From assembly GCF_014287435.1 (NCBI RefSeq), contig NZ_JACOPG010000001.1:496001-560000 (forward strand): a DNA stretch of 64,000 nt. The letters are read 5' to 3'. Shown piece after piece: positions 62,053 through 64,000 of the stretch. The notes below the pieces were generated by a model. That model saw nothing but the letters and a program-made list of their open reading frames with translations, had not been told where the DNA came from and ran no database searches. Source of the DNA: Roseburia lenta (GTDB lineage: Bacteria; Bacillota; Clostridia; Lachnospirales; Lachnospiraceae). Position numbers and translations under genes: made by a program. Numbering within the stretch: position 1 is the stretch's first letter; each line of letters starts with the position of its first letter.

Positions 62053-62823
62053 TTATAAACGAGCCAATGTCTCGACCGCATTTTCCTTGCAAAGTATGTT
62101 TCCATGCTCAGCGATCACGGCTCCACCATGATCATCCGTCAGGATCTCCTTGCCATACTCTGACACCACCAGAATCACACCTGCCACCTGATGTTCTTCC
62201 TCTGAAAACTGAAAACGCAGATAATATGTATCTTTATATTTGTATGCAGCACTGGAAAGCCCCTTTTGTGACTGTAAATGATGACAGGCACTAATACAAT
62301 CATCTAAATTAGAAAAAGCGACCCAGATCGGTGTATTTAAGACCGTCCTCTCCTTTTTCGCCTCTTGTGGTGCCTGCTCCTGCGGGCTGGTCTCTGTTGT
62401 TTTTTCTTCCTCTGCTGTCAGCCCGGCTTCCTCTGTCTCAACACCTTCGAGCGCATCTGCTTCTTTTTGCAGTTTTTCCTTTTTCGCATCTAACTTTCGT
62501 TTGGCTTCTTCCATGATCTCCTTGAAATCCTGCAGACGTTTGCCGAACTCTGTCAGCGTCTCCTCGGTGCTACCGTGATCTTCGCCACTAATGACAAGCG
62601 AAACATCACCTTCCGGCATAACCGCCATCTGAACACTAAAACAGCGTCCCATATCCTCATCAAGGTTCAGTTCATATTTAGCCTCTGCAAGAATCTCACG
62701 CAAGAACGCCTCTGTCTTGTCTCGATGATCTAGGAAATCTTCAATCTGGATGCCCTTTTGGCTCATCTCTTCCTGCGAAATTATGCAATGGATCTTGTGT
62801 TCATCAATCTTGCGAAACTGCAT
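62053..62823 (-). CDS. mecA: Adaptor protein MecA
   Basis: A 256-residue adaptor that delivers substrates to the ClpCP protease. N-terminal domain (~1-85): MQFRKIDEHKIHCIISQEEM, FLREILAEAKYELN, then a long charged helix and Glu/Thr/Gln-rich linker (~100-160). C-terminal domain (~165-256): WVAFSNLDDCISACHHLQ, SSAAYKYKDTYYLRFQF, VSEYGKEI and the final AVETLARL. The linker is longer and more acidic than in Bacillus MecA. AGGTGAG precedes the ATG. A promoter (TTGCAT, 17 bp, TATTAT) lies upstream. Confidence 0.9.
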   Translation of the reverse strand: MQFRKIDEHKIHCIISQEEMSQKGIQIEDFLDHRDKTEAFLREILAEAKYELNLDEDMGRCFSVQMAVMPEGDVSLVISGEDHGSTEETLTEFGKRLQDFKEIMEEAKRKLDAKKEKLQKEADALEGVETEEAGLTAEEEKTTETSPQEQAPQEAKKERTVLNTPIWVAFSNLDDCISACHHLQSQKGLSSAAYKYKDTYYLRFQFSEEEHQVAGVILVVSEYGKEILTDDHGGAVIAEHGNILCKENAVETLARL

Positions 62824-62859
62824 ATGCTCACCTACTTTCCTGTCTCTTCAAATAACAAT

Positions 62860-62888
62860 ATAATAATTGATATGTATAAAAAATGCAA
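62860..62888 (-). promoter_or_regulatory. Promoter of mecA
   Basis: Minus strand TTGCAT (62888-62883), 17-bp spacer, TATTAT (62865-62860), 37 bp before the start codon. Confidence 0.6.
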
Positions 62889-62958
62889 TATATAACACTC
62901 TTGTCTTCGGATCATAGAGTTTACCGCAAAAATTCCACTGAAATTCCAGCCCCTTATA

Positions 62959-62993
62959 GAAAAAAAGCCCCGAACCCATTTGGATTCGAGGTT
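62959..62993 (-). terminator. Leftward terminator at the phage/host junction
   Basis: Leftward AAACCTCGAATCC, loop AAAT, GGGTTCGGGGCTT, TTTTTTC. Stem of about 12 bp with G-T pairs. It would stop transcription coming from the phage-side region before mecA. Confidence 0.75.
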
Positions 62994-63130
62994 TCTATAA
63001 TACAATGCCGGCGGTGGGCAGAACACACTTTCTCCTAAACCCTAGTAAAATCAATGGTTTCAGCGATTTTATTGTTCACTTTTTTTCGAAATGGGGCAAA
63101 AATGGGGCAAATTATATTTTTTATATCACT
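62994..63130. other. Junction segment, possible prophage attachment region
   Basis: No gene. It contains AACCCTAGTAAAATCAATGG and a direct repeat ATGGGGCAAA at about 63091-63111 (ATGGGGCAAAA/ATGGGGCAAAT). In one plus-strand frame it encodes FRNGAKMGQ, a string I associate with C-terminal tails of phage integrases in this group. It lies between a host gene (mecA) and phage-tail genes, so it may be an attachment-site scar (inference). Confidence 0.4.
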
Positions 63131-63140
63131 AAACTTAAAG

Positions 63141-63446
63141 ATGGAATCCGCTATTACAACCAATAATATTGCAACCTGGTTGACATCTCATATCATGGCA
63201 AAAACTGTGCAGATTACTACCTCTGTGAATCCGTACTCTTTCAAGGAAGTTACGATTTCGCTTGGCATTACAGGAAACTACATTGTAATCAGTATTGAGC
63301 CTTATGTTGTCGGTGAGGCACTGGCACATATTACTAATCATTTCTTGGATGGTAATGGCAATGTGAAAATAGATGTGACTAATGCACACCCCACTGACAC
63401 AAATACCTTGTACGTTGGTGCACGGATAAGATATATAAAGTTGTAG
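63141..63446 (+). pseudogene. Phage tail-fibre C-terminal fragment, opposite orientation
   Basis: A plus-strand frame of ~101 residues starting MESAITTNNIATWLTSHIM and ending with NTLYVGARIRYIKL. The composition (Thr, Ile, Val; beta-strand pattern) and the ending D-x-T-N-x-H ... L-x-V-x-A-x-I-x-Y-I-K-L resemble C-terminal tips of Clostridial phage fibres. There is no ribosome-binding site before the first ATG and the frame is open far upstream. It converges on the tail-collar gene. I consider it a silent fragment or alternative fibre end rather than an expressed gene. Confidence 0.45.
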
Positions 63447-63459
63447 ACATCCTATATAT

Positions 63460-64000
63460 TTATTTTGTACGTTCCCAAATATACACAGCCTTGTATGGCG
63501 GCATATTGTTGTGTGCATTTCCGCTGCCATTGGCGGATGTAATACCACTATTTCCACCTGTGGTGCTTTGGTTTGTGACTACCTTGTGATTATGATTTCC
63601 GGCTATATGCATTATATCCATTATGTCCGCAAGGCATAGATTAGCTGCACTACCACCACTAACACTGATGATACCTCTCGTACCATTTCCAGAATTAAAT
63701 GTATAGTAATCTTTAGAATTGTGAACATGGCTACCTGCGGCACTCGTTGAACCACTCAACTCAGGAATGCTATGAGTATGTCCATTTAATCCATGTGTAT
63801 GCGATGGCATTTCAGCCGTTGTTAAAGTGTGCGCGGCTTCACCTCCGATAGAATTGACAGCATAGGAAGATGAAGTGCCAAGCAGAAATCTCCCCTCGAC
63901 CTTAGACCAGGATGTACCGCCATAAATGGCGATTACCTTGGCTTCGGTATCAAGAGTAGTAGATTGGACTATCATGCCAACATGGGATCTGACTAATTCC
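63460..64000 (-). CDS. Phage tail collar/baseplate-type protein (5' end outside window)
   Basis: The frame is open to the right edge, so only the C-terminal ~179 residues are seen. VGMIVQSTTLDTEAKVIAIYGGTSWSK-like opening (short form: IYGGTSWSKVEGRFLLG) and the ending NNMPPYKAVYIWERT are the hallmarks of phage tail-collar domains, here with His/Gly-rich repeats (EMPSHTHGLNGHTHS) that usually coordinate metals in fibre tips. The local base composition is more AT-rich than the host genes. It indicates that a prophage or phage-like tail region begins at this end of the window. Confidence 0.85.
   Translation of the reverse strand, partial: ELVRSHVGMIVQSTTLDTEAKVIAIYGGTSWSKVEGRFLLGTSSSYAVNSIGGEAAHTLTTAEMPSHTHGLNGHTHSIPELSGSTSAAGSHVHNSKDYYTFNSGNGTRGIISVSGGSAANLCLADIMDIMHIAGNHNHKVVTNQSTTGGNSGITSANGSGNAHNNMPPYKAVYIWERTK

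Noticed and set aside
62959..63040. tRNA gene at the phage/host junction
   Set aside because: GAATCC/GGGTTC resembles a T-arm, but the hairpin is followed by a U tract and no D-arm, anticodon arm or acceptor stem can be drawn; it is a terminator.
63135..63557. Minus-strand 140-codon frame at the phage end
   Set aside because: It overlaps the tail-collar gene in another frame and contains many Cys/His codons typical of an antisense shadow; the plus-strand frame is more protein-like.

Overview
The window reads as a core chromosomal segment of an anaerobic, spore-forming member of the Clostridia, most likely the Lachnospiraceae. The grounds are an intact spoIVA, an adaptor protein MecA, a type-2 (Gram-positive) galT, a single-enzyme meso-diaminopimelate dehydrogenase, a PanG-type pantothenate operon, DUF3793 beside a flavodoxin, strong AGGAGG ribosome-binding sites and moderate GC. 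Species cannot be fixed from sequence alone. No rRNA, tRNA, CRISPR array or complete insertion sequence was seen.

Layout. 1-4.0 kb: 5' part of alaS behind a 52-residue membrane peptide, then a MarR/MATE efflux pair with a clean sigma-A promoter and a direct-repeat operator. 4.0-7.5 kb: leftward purine/SAM-salvage cluster (PNP, MTA/SAH deaminase, metallo-hydrolase, RNase HI). 7.6-13 kb: a DUF5692-like membrane protein, a graveyard of two gene fragments, spoIVA, a diguanylate cyclase and a diacylglycerol-kinase-like lipid kinase. 13.1-14.4 kb: a CLC channel/antiporter. 14.4-14.85 kb: a giant imperfect palindrome filling the whole gap between two convergent genes. 14.9-23.3 kb: leftward galactoside operon (TetR, GH2, a GT-B-like protein, GPH symporter, GH36 alpha-galactosidase) with a 36-bp operator. 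23.5-24.05 kb: two tandem paralogous peptides of about 40 residues on their own promoter. 24.1-25.6 kb: galT2, which carries a related operator upstream. 25.7-33.2 kb: HAD phosphatase, ferritin-like protein, xpt-pbuX, DegV, a second GPH transporter divergent from a carboxylesterase. 33.2-39.3 kb: TPR-GGDEF protein, UvrD-like helicase, small HPr-like protein, PucR regulator and a 54-residue peptide. 39.4-41.6 kb: luxS-mtnN-ddh. 41.8-52.6 kb: long leftward housekeeping run (pepP, polA, coaE, FtsA-like, walJ, ACT, PFL, cell-wall amidase). 52.7-58 kb: a 35-residue peptide, YdcF-like protein, and panG-panB-panC-panD followed by coaBC. 58-59.9 kb: P-type ATPase remnant, a hairpin-rich gap, flavodoxin and DUF3793 behind two inverted-repeat operators. 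59.9-62.8 kb: RsmF-like methyltransferase, a possible toxin-antitoxin-like pair, mecA. 62.9-64 kb: edge of a prophage or phage-tail remnant.

How the genes work together. The pan/coa genes supply an almost complete aspartate/ketoisovalerate-to-CoA route (panG, B, C, D, coaBC, coaE). SAH can be removed either by mtnN plus luxS, giving homocysteine and AI-2, or by the deaminase near PNP. Galactosides are imported by the GPH symporter, cleaved by GH2 and GH36, and the galactose-1-phosphate handled by galT2, which appears to share a TetR operator with the operon.

The most novel-looking items are the giant palindrome, the tandem paralogous micro-proteins, the GT-B-like protein inside a sugar operon, the HTH/unknown pair with a perfect 16-bp palindromic operator, and the inverted phage-fibre fragment at the right end.
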